Both the position numbers and the translations under genes were made by a program. The notes under the pieces were generated by a model that ran no database searches, was not told the origin of the DNA, and saw only the letters and a list, made by a program, of their open reading frames with translations. A DNA stretch of 64,000 nt, from positions 3,349,001 through 3,413,000 of the forward strand of contig NC_021237.1 of NCBI RefSeq assembly GCF_000397205.1, read 5' to 3'. Below, piece by piece: positions 35,775 through 44,539 of the stretch. How positions within the stretch are numbered: position 1 is the first letter of the stretch; each line of letters opens with the position of its first letter. This DNA comes from Pseudomonas protegens CHA0. Lineage in GTDB: Bacteria > Pseudomonadota > Gammaproteobacteria > Pseudomonadales > Pseudomonadaceae.

Positions 35775-38024
35775 CTAGTTTTGCAGGATCTTGCGTCCCT
35801 TGATCACCACGTTCTTGTTAGCCTTGATGTTGATCACGCCAGAGCCGTCTATGGTGATGTCCTTGCCGCTAATGCTGATGGTGCCGTCCTTCTTCATGAC
35901 GATGCTGGCTTTGCCGGTCATGATGGTCACCGAGTCACCGGCATCGATGACAAGGTTCTTGCCCACCGTCAGCTCATCGTCCTTGCCGATATCGGTCGTG
36001 CGTCCTGCGCCGACCTGGCGCGATTCGTTGTCTTTTACCGTCGTTGAAAGATTGGCTCCGACGTCCACCGAGCGGTTGGTGCCCACATTGGTCGACTGGT
36101 AGAGGCCCACGTTGACGTTTTGGTAGGCCCCGACATTCACCGTTTGAAAGGCACCGATGACAACTTCCTGCGCGGCGCCGATGGCGATCGTCTCGTTGAT
36201 ACCTACCGCATGGGTGCGTTGCAGGGCCACGGTCGCGGTTTCGCTGGCGCCCACGCTGATGGTGCGGTTGAGGCCTATGCTGATCGTCTCGTTACTGCCG
36301 ACGCTTTCGGTACGGTTGACGCCAATGCTGATGTCCTCGTTGTTGCCCACGCTTTCGGTGCGGTTGACGCCGATGGTGATGGTCTCGTTGTGATCGACGG
36401 TTTCGGTGCGGTCGTGTTTGACATGCACAGTCTCGTCGTTATCGATGGTCTTGCTGCGGTCGTGGCCGACCCAGTGGGTCTCGTCGTTCTCGACCTCGAT
36501 GTCCTGGTTCTTCTCGGCATGGATAAACAGTTGCTCTGCACCTTTCTTGTCCTCCATGCGGATTTCATTGAAGTTGGCCGGTGAGCCGTCCTTGCTCGAA
36601 CGGCTTTTCACCCCGCTCTGAGTGGCATTGGCCGGTAGCGTGTAGGGCACGGTCTGTTCGGCGTTGTAGACGCGGCCAGTGATGATCGGCCGATCCGGGT
36701 TGCCTTCGATGAAACTGACGATCACTTCCTGACCGATTCGCGGGATCTGCACCGCCCCCCAGTTCTTGCCGGCCCAGGCCTGGGACACGCGCATCCAGCA
36801 GGAGCTATTGGCATTGGACTGGTCGTGGCGGTCCCAGTAGAAATGCACTTTGACCCGGCCATACTGGTCGGTCCAGATCTCCTCGCCATCGGGGCCGACC
36901 ACCACGGCGGTCTGCGGCCCGCGAACAATGGGCATGGGGGTCAGGGGAAGAGGGCGGAAGGCCTGGCTGGCATCCATGCAGTCCAGCTCGCTGGTGAACT
37001 GCTCGGACAGGTCCAGCTGCGCATTTTCATAGAGTTCCTGGCGGATCTGATAGCGTGCGAACACCACCAGGTATTCGCGGTTCTGGTCCTCGCGCTCGTA
37101 GCCGGTCAGCTTGAACAAATGGCCGCAGCCCAGCCCGCGGGCGCGGCCGCGCAGCTGCACGCGCTCGAACTGGCTGTGAATGGCTTCGATGCGGGTACGC
37201 GCGTAGTGCTCGCCGTCGTTGCTCTGAACGTATTCACCGGGGTAGTCGTAGAGCGGGTGGTCGCCGTTGCTGTGACTGCGCGACACACTGGAGCGCACCT
37301 CCAGTCTGGCGCGGGGGCGCTTGAAGTCGTAGTCGTTTAGCTCCAGAGAACCGGGTTGGACTTCCCGCTCCAGTTGCCAATCGTAGAAATGGTCGCGCTC
37401 GCGCATTTGCCGATCGGGCGGGTAGAAGGGCACCGAGTCATAGTCGGCCACCGTGGAGTGGGCGCCATAGGCGTCGGCAAACACCAGTACATGACGCGCC
37501 TGCTCATGGCGAAAGTAGTAATAGATGCCTTCGTGCTCCATCAACCGGCTGACGAAGTCAAAGCTGGTTTCACGGTACTGCACGCAATATTCCCACTCGC
37601 GGTAGTTGCCGCTCAGGCTGTCTTCGAAATCGGAGAAACCGAGGTCGCGGAACACCTGCTTGATGATCTCCGGCACCGTTTTGTTCTGGAAAATCCGGCA
37701 GTCCGAAGTGCGCGTGAGCAGCCATAACCAGGGCCGCAGGCTGACGCGGTAGCCGGCGAACTGACCGTGGCCGTTCACTTGCCGGCAGCTGCAGACAACG
37801 CCGTGGAAATAGCGTTTGCTGCCGTCGTGCAGCTCCAGGGTCAGGCCCATCGGCTTGCCCAGCAACTGGTCGAATGTGATCGCTCGGTTTTCGGAGGTGA
37901 GGTCCAATTCGTAGTGGAACAATCGCCCCAGCTCTTCGTTGCCTTCCATGCTCTGCAGCAACAGGACATCGCCGCCGAGGGGACTGTCGACCTGCACCAA
38001 ACGGTTGTTTTGCGTTATTGCCAT
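35775..38024 (-). CDS. vgrG: VgrG, type VI secretion spike protein
   Basis: A 749-residue trimeric spike protein with a GAGGAAG ribosome-binding site upstream. Residues 1 to about 370 correspond to the gp27-like base. An OB-fold gp5-like domain (about 380-480) contains V-S-F-I-E-G-N-P-D-R-P and W-A-G-K-N-W-G. A long beta-helical needle (about 530-690) is built from imperfect repeats of the pattern T-E-S-V-G-x-N-E-x-I-S-I-G-x-N-R. It heads the reverse-strand module and should carry the PAAR-tipped effector encoded downstream. The structural T6SS core genes are not in this window. It matches VgrG1b-type proteins by context. Confidence 0.93.
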   Translation of the reverse strand: MAITQNNRLVQVDSPLGGDVLLLQSMEGNEELGRLFHYELDLTSENRAITFDQLLGKPMGLTLELHDGSKRYFHGVVCSCRQVNGHGQFAGYRVSLRPWLWLLTRTSDCRIFQNKTVPEIIKQVFRDLGFSDFEDSLSGNYREWEYCVQYRETSFDFVSRLMEHEGIYYYFRHEQARHVLVFADAYGAHSTVADYDSVPFYPPDRQMRERDHFYDWQLEREVQPGSLELNDYDFKRPRARLEVRSSVSRSHSNGDHPLYDYPGEYVQSNDGEHYARTRIEAIHSQFERVQLRGRARGLGCGHLFKLTGYEREDQNREYLVVFARYQIRQELYENAQLDLSEQFTSELDCMDASQAFRPLPLTPMPIVRGPQTAVVVGPDGEEIWTDQYGRVKVHFYWDRHDQSNANSSCWMRVSQAWAGKNWGAVQIPRIGQEVIVSFIEGNPDRPIITGRVYNAEQTVPYTLPANATQSGVKSRSSKDGSPANFNEIRMEDKKGAEQLFIHAEKNQDIEVENDETHWVGHDRSKTIDNDETVHVKHDRTETVDHNETITIGVNRTESVGNNEDISIGVNRTESVGSNETISIGLNRTISVGASETATVALQRTHAVGINETIAIGAAQEVVIGAFQTVNVGAYQNVNVGLYQSTNVGTNRSVDVGANLSTTVKDNESRQVGAGRTTDIGKDDELTVGKNLVIDAGDSVTIMTGKASIVMKKDGTISISGKDITIDGSGVINIKANKNVVIKGRKILQN

Positions 38025-38633
38025 AAACGACTTCCTCTGGCTCGTGTTCGGGCGTCAGTCGTCCGTCTCGCGGGGTCAGGGGAAATCGTGTCCATCCATC
38101 GCGGTACATCCACCACAGAGATGATCTCCATATCGGCCTCATAGGCACTCAGTCAAAGCGAACGTACGAGTCAATCCGGCTTCTGCGGATTAACCTTCTG
38201 TCCAGAGCCACTTGGGCGTCACCTCTAACAATTTCGGTTAAAGTCTTAGCGCGGTTTAATCCTAGTCAAGAAACTCTCCGACCAATGGAGCGAACACCGA
38301 GCCGTTTCAAGGTAGGTGACCGACGGTCATTTGCTGCCTGGCTACGAGCGCGACGACATGCACCGGGAAGTGGCGCGTCATCAAGGCAACTCGCCGTTAT
38401 AGCTGGCTTGGCGTCCCATGAATGGGAGAGGTTGTTCATCTATAGCGGCCCAAGCTCACCACCACCTGCGCCTCAGCGGGTTGCCCATGGCCAAGCACCT
38501 GGGTGAATCGAAGCAAAAGCTGCTCCAGCTCATGGCGCTAAGTTGCCCGATTCGCTTGAATAACGCCCCGCGTCGCCTTGCCAAACAAGCGCGCAGCCAA
38601 AGAATAAAACGGAATATTTCGAAAGGACCCGGC
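38025..38633. other. Intergenic region between divergent vgrG and SulP transporter genes
   Basis: This 609-base gap must hold promoters for the reverse-strand VgrG module and the forward SulP gene. An AT-richer stretch lies at about 38180-38285. A 73-codon frame at 38285-38506 and the extended N-terminus of the SulP frame have no ribosome-binding site and no coding-like composition, so I do not call a gene. I found no sigma-54 promoter of the GG-N10-GC type upstream of vgrG by eye. Confidence 0.5.
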
Positions 38634-40325
38634 ATGTCGTTATCCCGCTGTCTATCTGGCCTGTCCAACTTGCTGCACTACCGCCGCGAATGGTTGCGCG
38701 CCGACCTGCGGGCCGGCTTGTCCGTGGCGGCTATCCAGATCCCGATTGCCATCGCCTATGCGCAGATTGTCGGCCTGCCACCGCAGTACGGGCTTTACGC
38801 CTGTGTGCTGCCGATGATCGTCTATGCCTTGATCGGCAGCTCGAGGCAACTGATGGTCGGCCCCGATGCCGCCACTTGCGCCATGCTCGGCGGGGCCGTG
38901 GCGCCTTTGGCCATGGGCGACCTGCAGCGTACCGTCGAATTGTCGATGATCGTCACCGTGCTGGTGGGCCTGATGCTGATTGCCGCCGGGATCGCCCGGG
39001 CGGGTTTTATCGCCAGCTTCTTCTCGCGGCCGATCCTCATCGGCTACCTCAACGGCATCGGTCTGAGCCTGATCGCCGGGCAAATGGGCAAGGTGGTGGG
39101 CTTCAAGATCGAAGGCGACGGCTTCATCCTGGGGCTGGCGGACTTTCTCCAGCGCCTGGGGGAGATCCATGGCCTGACCCTGGCCGTCGGCCTGGCCAGC
39201 CTGGGCCTTTTGATCTGGCTGCCGCGACGCTATCCGCGCGTACCTGCGGCGCTGCTGACGGTGGCGCTGTTCACCTTGCTGGCCGGGCTATTGGGCTTCG
39301 ACCGCCTCGGTGTGGCGATCCTCGGTCATGTGCCGGCCGGGATGCCGGAGTTGTCCTGGCCCAAGACCACCCTGGAGGAAAGCAAGAGCCTGCTGCGCGA
39401 CGCGCTGGGCATCGCTACCGTGAGTTTCTGCAGCGCCATGCTCACTGCCCGCAGCTTCGCCGCGCGCCATGGCTACGCGATCAACGCCAACCATGAATTC
39501 ATCGCCCTGGGCCTGAGCAACCTGGCCGCCGGTGCCTCCCAGGGCTTTGCCATCAGCGGTGCGGATTCGCGTACCGCGGTCAATGACATGGCCGGAGGCA
39601 AGAGCCAGCTGGTGGGCATCATCGCCGCCCTGGCGATTGCGCTGATTCTGCTGTTTTTCACCGCGCCCATGGCGTGGATTCCGCAGCCGGCCCTGGGCGC
39701 GGTGCTGTTGATGGCGGGCTGGGGCTTGCTCGACGTCAAGTCCCTGAAGCAAATCTACCGACTCAGCCGCTTCGAGTTCTGGCTGTGCCTGCTGACCACC
39801 GTCAGTGTGCTGGGGCTGGGCGTGCTGCCGGGCATCATGTTCGCCGTGACCCTGGCCATCCTGCGCCTGCTGTACAGCATCTACCAACCCACCGACGCGG
39901 TGCTGGGCTGGATGCCGGGCATCGAAGGCCAGGTGGACATCCACCAGTACCCGCAAGCTCGCACTGTGCCCGGCCTGGTGGTGTATCGCTTCGACGACGC
40001 GATCCTGTTCTTCAACGCCGACTACTTCAAGATGCGCCTGCTGGACACCGTGCAGCGCGAGAGCCAACCCGAGGTGGTGCTGTTCGATGCCGAGGCGGTG
40101 ACCGATATCGATGTCAGCGGCATCGCGGTGCTGCGGGAAATCCGCGAGACCCTGGCCGCCCAGGGCATCTACTTCGCTATCGCCCGTGCCCGCGGTACTT
40201 TCCTGGCGATGCTGGAACGTTCGGGGATGACCCGGGAAATGGACAGCCAGTTGCTGTTCGGTTCGGTGCGTTCGGGCATCAGGACCTACCGCATATGGCG
40301 CAACAGCATGCGCGGCAAGCAATGA
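38634..40325 (+). CDS. SulP-family inorganic anion transporter with STAS domain
   Basis: A 563-residue inner-membrane transporter. The ATG at 38634 follows GAAAGGA; an upstream frame opening at 38418 would add 72 non-conserved residues. About twelve to fourteen hydrophobic segments fill residues 20-420, including the SulP-typical I-A-Y-A-Q-I-V-G-L-P-P-Q-Y-G-L-Y-A. A cytoplasmic STAS domain follows (about 440-550, with V-V-L-F-D-A-E-A-V-T-D-I-D-V-S-G). SulP proteins move sulfate, bicarbonate or dicarboxylates; the substrate cannot be decided here. It stands alone and is followed by a GC-rich hairpin. Confidence 0.9.
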   Translation: MSLSRCLSGLSNLLHYRREWLRADLRAGLSVAAIQIPIAIAYAQIVGLPPQYGLYACVLPMIVYALIGSSRQLMVGPDAATCAMLGGAVAPLAMGDLQRTVELSMIVTVLVGLMLIAAGIARAGFIASFFSRPILIGYLNGIGLSLIAGQMGKVVGFKIEGDGFILGLADFLQRLGEIHGLTLAVGLASLGLLIWLPRRYPRVPAALLTVALFTLLAGLLGFDRLGVAILGHVPAGMPELSWPKTTLEESKSLLRDALGIATVSFCSAMLTARSFAARHGYAINANHEFIALGLSNLAAGASQGFAISGADSRTAVNDMAGGKSQLVGIIAALAIALILLFFTAPMAWIPQPALGAVLLMAGWGLLDVKSLKQIYRLSRFEFWLCLLTTVSVLGLGVLPGIMFAVTLAILRLLYSIYQPTDAVLGWMPGIEGQVDIHQYPQARTVPGLVVYRFDDAILFFNADYFKMRLLDTVQRESQPEVVLFDAEAVTDIDVSGIAVLREIRETLAAQGIYFAIARARGTFLAMLERSGMTREMDSQLLFGSVRSGIRTYRIWRNSMRGKQ

Positions 40326-40340
40326 AGCAGAGGAGGGTGA

Positions 40341-40363
40341 CCGGCAGGGAGCGGCCCTGCCGG
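40341..40363. terminator. GC-rich hairpin between convergent genes
   Basis: CCGGCAGGG pairs perfectly with CCCTGCCGG across a five-base loop, 15 bases after the SulP stop and 34 bases from the end of the convergent secreted-protein gene. There is no clear T-tract on either side, so termination strength is uncertain. Confidence 0.5.
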
Positions 40364-40397
40364 CGCTTGATCGAAGCTCAGCCAGGCTGGCACGGCA

Positions 40398-41057
40398 TCA
40401 CTGGGTGATGGTCATGCTGCTGGTGGCCTGGACCGAGCCATAGCGGATGCGCGGATACGTCGGGTCGGCGTAGCTGAAATCCATCACCGTGCCGACGGAA
40501 CCGAAGTACAGGGCCTGGCAATTGAAGTTCACCGCGACCTGGCCGCCGTAAGGGGTGACCCCGATGGCGACCTGGGTCGGCCCGGTCCATTCGATCTTGC
40601 AACCCAGCGTACCGCCTGCTGCGCCGGCATTGTATCCACGACAGTTCAAGGTGGCGTTGCCGTTGCTGGTATTGGGAAAGCCCGCCCATTTGGCGATGGC
40701 CAGGTTGGCCGAGCATGAAGTGTTGACGCTGCTGGCTCCCGGGGCGAGCTTGTAGACCCCCGACGGTGGCGCAAGCGTTGCCGTGACGGGCGTCAATGGC
40801 AGCGCGGCAAGGCTCGATGCCGCCTGGTTTTCCACCACGGTGGTGGGCGAGGGCGGGAGCTTGCACACCACCACGGCGCCGACGTCGTCGGACTTCTTCA
40901 ACTCACCCAGCCCAGTGATATCGGCGCCGCCCTTCGACTCGCAGAAGAGTTTGCGCAACTGGGCTTTCTCTTCGCTGTCAGCCATGGACGAGGCCTGGGC
41001 CAAAGGTGCAAGTGCCAGGCCAATGACTGCAGCCATCAGCACGCTTGAACGTTTCAT
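40398..41057 (-). CDS. Secreted protein of unknown function
   Basis: A 219-residue protein with a clear Sec signal peptide: positively charged start, hydrophobic core to about residue 20, then A-Q-A-S. A short charged segment and a proline/alanine-rich linker (about 75-105) precede a serine/asparagine/glycine-rich beta-type domain containing five cysteines that could form disulfides. I do not recognise the family. It could be a periplasmic or surface protein. It has a purine-rich start region (ATAAGGAATCG) upstream and stands alone. Confidence 0.6.
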   Translation of the reverse strand: MKRSSVLMAAVIGLALAPLAQASSMADSEEKAQLRKLFCESKGGADITGLGELKKSDDVGAVVVCKLPPSPTTVVENQAASSLAALPLTPVTATLAPPSGVYKLAPGASSVNTSCSANLAIAKWAGFPNTSNGNATLNCRGYNAGAAGGTLGCKIEWTGPTQVAIGVTPYGGQVAVNFNCQALYFGSVGTVMDFSYADPTYPRIRYGSVQATSSMTITQ

Positions 41058-41395
41058 GATCGATTCCTTATCGGGTTATGACTGGCTGCACCCTATGAGC
41101 CCCAGGCGGTTTTTTTCATGACAAAAGCTCGGGTGTTTCGCGCAAGCAGGGGCGCTGGGGTTTTGTCCTCTCGGGGCTTGACCTGATGCCGCTATCTGCT
41201 GTTGAATGCGCGCCCTAAAGCCTCTGCAACCTTTTCTCCAAGTGGTGAAGCCAGTGCCCTACGCCAGCCAACACGCCTGATACCGACGACGGTCCATCCT
41301 GCCTGATGGCTGCCCGTGCCTATGCACGGCGGCGCTTCATTGCCATGCCTGCCTGATCCTGTCGTTGGTTTTTCTCTTTTTTCGAGGACAAACCC
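41058..41395. other. Intergenic region upstream of the RNA-repair cassette
   Basis: A 338-base gap between the divergent secreted-protein gene and the RNA ligase gene. It holds no convincing gene. A T-rich stretch (about 41361-41385) ends in a GAGGA ribosome-binding site just before the RNA ligase ATG at 41396. No adjacent rtcR-like regulator gene or sigma-54-type site was seen. Confidence 0.45.
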
Positions 41396-42256
41396 ATGCA
41401 CACGGATATTCGTGCCACCGCGCACAACCTGGAACTGCTCAAATACCCCCGCACGCCCCACCTGCAAGGCTCGCGCCTGCAAGATGGCGACACTGACACT
41501 GGCCAAGTGCGCTATGGCGCCCTGGCCGGACAGTGGCTGGTGGTGGAAGAAAAACTCGATGGTGCCAACGCGGGCATCAGCTTTGGCGCAGGCGGCGAGT
41601 TGCTCCTGCAATCTCGCGGTCACTACCTCACCGGCGGTGGGCGCGAGCGCCAGTTCAATCTGTTCAAGCAGTGGGCCTCGGCCCATGAGCACTGGTTGCT
41701 GGAACGCCTGGAAGATCGCTTCGTGCTGTATGGCGAGTGGCTGCACAAGAAGCACTCGGTGTTCTACGACCACTTGCCACATTACTTCTGCGAGTTCGAT
41801 GTGTGGGACCGCGCCACAGGGCTGTTCCTCTCCACCGCGGCGCGCCGGCGCCTGCTAGAAGGTGGGCCGGTGCTGTCGGTGCCTGTGCTGTACGAAGGCC
41901 CGGCACCGCGCCGGCATGCCGAGCTGCTAGCGCTGGTGGGCGATTCGCTGGCCAAGACCGCGCACTGGCGCCAGGTGTTCGAGCAGGTGGTGCACCGCGA
42001 AGGCCTAGACCTGGCCCGTGCCTGGCGCCAGTGCGACCGCTCCAGCCGCATGGAGGGCCTGTACCTGAAGCTCGAGGACGAGCAGCAGACCCTCGGCCGG
42101 CTCAAGTGGGTACGCCAGGACTTCGTCCAGGCCATCCTCGATGCCGACCAGCACCATGCCAGCCAACCCTTTATCCCCAATCAACTGGCCGCCGGCGTCG
42201 ACCTCTATGCCCCGCGCCTGTCCATGGACTGGCAGGGCCCACGCCACGGCTACTGA
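41396..42256 (+). CDS. RNA ligase (nucleotidyltransferase superfamily)
   Basis: A 286-residue ATP-dependent RNA ligase-like protein. Motif I is E-E-K-L-D-G-A-N-A-G with K53 as the predicted adenylated lysine. A following S-R-G-H segment fits motif Ia, Y-G-E-W fits motif III, E-G-L-Y-L-K motif IV and L-K-W-V-R motif V. Such enzymes seal 3'-OH and 5'-phosphate RNA ends through an AMP-linked intermediate. The start has a GAGGA site. It lies 14 bases upstream of an end-healing HD-Pnk gene, so the two should be cotranscribed and together heal and seal broken RNA. Exact ligase subfamily (Rnl class) not assigned. Confidence 0.87.
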   Translation: MHTDIRATAHNLELLKYPRTPHLQGSRLQDGDTDTGQVRYGALAGQWLVVEEKLDGANAGISFGAGGELLLQSRGHYLTGGGRERQFNLFKQWASAHEHWLLERLEDRFVLYGEWLHKKHSVFYDHLPHYFCEFDVWDRATGLFLSTAARRRLLEGGPVLSVPVLYEGPAPRRHAELLALVGDSLAKTAHWRQVFEQVVHREGLDLARAWRQCDRSSRMEGLYLKLEDEQQTLGRLKWVRQDFVQAILDADQHHASQPFIPNQLAAGVDLYAPRLSMDWQGPRHGY

Positions 42257-42270
42257 AGGAGCCTCCCGAA

Positions 42271-43416
42271 ATGGATACTCAACAACTGCGCCAACTGGTC
42301 CCCGAGCCGGGGCGCGATATGGACACCGCCGCCTGCCTGTCGGCCATTCCGGCCTTGGCGCGCCTGGCCGACACACCGCAGGACCCGATCTACCACGCCG
42401 AGGGCGATGTATGGATTCATACCCGCCTGGTGGTCGAAGCATTACTGGCCCAACCCGCCTACCAGCAGGCCAGCGCCGAGCAGCGCTTTGTGCTGTTCTT
42501 CGCGGCCCTGTTGCACGACATCGCCAAGCCCGACACCACGGTGATCGACAAGGATACCGGGCGTATCGGCCAGCCCGGTCATTCACGCCGGGGGGCGGTG
42601 GATGCGCGGCTACTGTTGTGGCGCGCCGGTGTGCCGTTCGAGCTGCGCGAGCAGATCTGCCGCATCATCGCCGTGCACCAAGTGCCGTTTTTCGCCCTGC
42701 AGGGTGATCGCAGCGGCCGCAGCCCTGAGTTCCTGCTGCACAAACTGTCCTGGGAACTGCCGCTGTGGATGCTCTGTGCCGTCGCCGAGGCCGATATGCA
42801 GGGCCGCAACTACGCCGGCAAGGCCGATGTACTGGACGCCATCGAACTGTGGCGCGAACTGGCGCAGGAGGAGGGCTGCCTGCACGGACCGCGGGCCTTT
42901 GCCGACGACTACACACGCATTCAGTACCTGCGTGGCGCCCGGGTACATCCCGACTACCCGTTGCACGCGCCGCAGGGTTCGTCGGTGGTGATGCTCTCGG
43001 GCCTGCCGGCCAGCGGCAAGGACACCTGGACCGCACAGCATCACCCGGAGCTGCCGGTGGTGTCGTTCGACGACGCCCGCCAGGCCCTGGGCCTGCGCCA
43101 TGGACAGAATGAAGGCGCCGCTGCGCATTACGCCATCGACCGGGCCAAGGCCTTGCTGCGAGAGCACAAACCCTTTGTGTGGAACTCGACGCACCTGTCG
43201 GCGCAGATGCGCAACCGCACCCTGGACTTGCTCTACGGCTACGGCGCGCAGGTGGAAATTCTCTACCTGGAGCGCCCCGAGGGCGAGATCATGCGGCGCA
43301 ACCAGCAGCGCGACACCTCGCTGCGCAACGATGATATCCGCCGCATGCTGTTCAAGTGGGAAGTGCCACTGCCCACCGAGGCGCATCGGGTTGTTTATCA
43401 GGCGGTGACGGGGTGA
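42271..43416 (+). CDS. HD-Pnk: HD phosphoesterase fused to polynucleotide 5'-kinase
   Basis: A 381-residue bifunctional RNA/DNA end-healing enzyme by architecture. The ATG at 42271 follows AAGGAG; the frame upstream of it overlaps the ligase gene and is rejected. The N-terminal HD domain has H50, H82-D83 in L-L-H-D-I-A-K-P, H104, H136 and D175, likely metal ligands. The C-terminal kinase domain has the P-loop G-L-P-A-S-G-K-D-T (244-252) and an S-F-D-D segment (266-269) as catalytic base region. Enzymes of this type, studied in Runella and others, remove 2',3'-cyclic phosphates and phosphorylate 5'-OH ends. Paired with the ligase, this makes a complete heal-and-seal cassette. Confidence 0.88.
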   Translation: MDTQQLRQLVPEPGRDMDTAACLSAIPALARLADTPQDPIYHAEGDVWIHTRLVVEALLAQPAYQQASAEQRFVLFFAALLHDIAKPDTTVIDKDTGRIGQPGHSRRGAVDARLLLWRAGVPFELREQICRIIAVHQVPFFALQGDRSGRSPEFLLHKLSWELPLWMLCAVAEADMQGRNYAGKADVLDAIELWRELAQEEGCLHGPRAFADDYTRIQYLRGARVHPDYPLHAPQGSSVVMLSGLPASGKDTWTAQHHPELPVVSFDDARQALGLRHGQNEGAAAHYAIDRAKALLREHKPFVWNSTHLSAQMRNRTLDLLYGYGAQVEILYLERPEGEIMRRNQQRDTSLRNDDIRRMLFKWEVPLPTEAHRVVYQAVTG

Positions 43417-43518
43417 GTGGTCCAGGGGGACATGGCGACGCGAGGCATGAAGCGTTTCAAACCCTATCCGCTTGAAAAGCAACCAACTTGAAAGTCACGG
43501 CCAGAAATCACCAGGTAA

Positions 43519-43923
43519 ATGAAAATGTCAGATACTGCAGAAAAAATAAGTGAGGTATTACAAGCTTTTCACCGTTTTGAAGATGGCTTGCTATTGTCGT
43601 TCGAGTTTAATTATGCGCCAGGCGAACGACTCGCAGCACAGGTTGTATTTCATGCCAGAGATCACCGTATTGATGGGGATGTTTGGAAGAAAGTCAAAGT
43701 GGTTGTCCGTGGCGTCGAAGAGCTGAGCGCGAAAGTTAGCGGTCATCAATTCAATTCAATTTGCTCGGGGGTTCGGCTGTTGAAGTTTGACGAGTATTGG
43801 TGTGTCGACATTGATGGAAATTACGCTTTGGATGCTGATCCAGCATCCATTGATCAAGTGCGCGAAGAAGGGGATCTATATGTTATTGGTCGTGATATTG
43901 AGGTTTATGAGCTTGAGGGCTAG
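43519..43923 (+). CDS. Small AT-rich protein of unknown function
   Basis: A 134-residue acidic protein without signal peptide or transmembrane segment. Base composition is markedly more AT-rich than the RNA-repair genes just upstream. The sequence shows alternating beta strands and polar loops, with an L-L-K-F-D-E-Y-W-C-V-D-I-D-G core, which reads like a small cytosolic immunity-type protein, but I do not recognise a family. A second ATG lies two codons inside. It begins 102 bases after the HD-Pnk gene and may have its own promoter. Confidence 0.55.
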   Translation: MKMSDTAEKISEVLQAFHRFEDGLLLSFEFNYAPGERLAAQVVFHARDHRIDGDVWKKVKVVVRGVEELSAKVSGHQFNSICSGVRLLKFDEYWCVDIDGNYALDADPASIDQVREEGDLYVIGRDIEVYELEG

Positions 43924-44026
43924 GTGATACCAGTGAAAGTGGTTCTAGCCAGCACGCACCCTCGTTGATTGAACTTCCTGACGTTCCCCCCCGAACATCC
44001 TGCGACGGATGGAGTATCCCCTGGTA

Positions 44027-44539
44027 ATGAAGCTTACAGATCTCTATAACAAGGTAATCAGTAAAGAGCCGTACAATGATATGGACGTGTTCTTCGAGAG
44101 CTATGAAAGCTTTGAAGAGATTCCGCTTGTATCAAGGTATGGTCGCTTAAAGCACCTGATGGATGAAATGAGCAGCGACGGGGTGTCTGATTTCCTGACA
44201 GGGCTCGCTTTGTTTGTTTTAAATACTTTAAGAGTCTTGAAGGTTTCAACAGGTAAAGATGTTTTTTTTGCCGTGACTTTTACAGACTTTGAAGGGCTGG
44301 CGCAGCAAGGTGTTCTCATACCCAATATTTTTATTTGCGCAAAGCCAGCTTCAGTCAGTTTTTTGGAAAAAGTACGAGAACATGATAGAGGGCTTGCGTC
44401 GAAGGAGATGAAGGAAGTGAAAAAACATTTTTCCAGCTGTGGGGCAGAAACTGCTTTTGATTTTTATGAAAGCAGATCTTATGACGCAGCTTGCGCTGAA
44501 GAAATTGTAAGGGTCTTTGCTGTACCCAGGATTTCTTGA
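44027..44539 (+). CDS. Small AT-rich protein of unknown function
   Basis: A 170-residue acidic protein; the ATG at 44027 is preceded by GGAG, while an ATG at 44009 would add six residues. It is mostly helical at the N-terminus with a central hydrophobic strand pair, without signal peptide. It is AT-rich like the preceding gene. Size, acidity and company suggest an orphan immunity protein, but no toxin gene is adjacent and no family is recognised. Function open. Confidence 0.55.
   Translation: MKLTDLYNKVISKEPYNDMDVFFESYESFEEIPLVSRYGRLKHLMDEMSSDGVSDFLTGLALFVLNTLRVLKVSTGKDVFFAVTFTDFEGLAQQGVLIPNIFICAKPASVSFLEKVREHDRGLASKEMKEVKKHFSSCGAETAFDFYESRSYDAACAEEIVRVFAVPRIS

Noticed and set aside
38285..38506. 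A 73-codon forward frame in the vgrG-SulP gap
   Set aside because: No ribosome-binding site and a low-complexity proline/alanine/arginine-rich translation.
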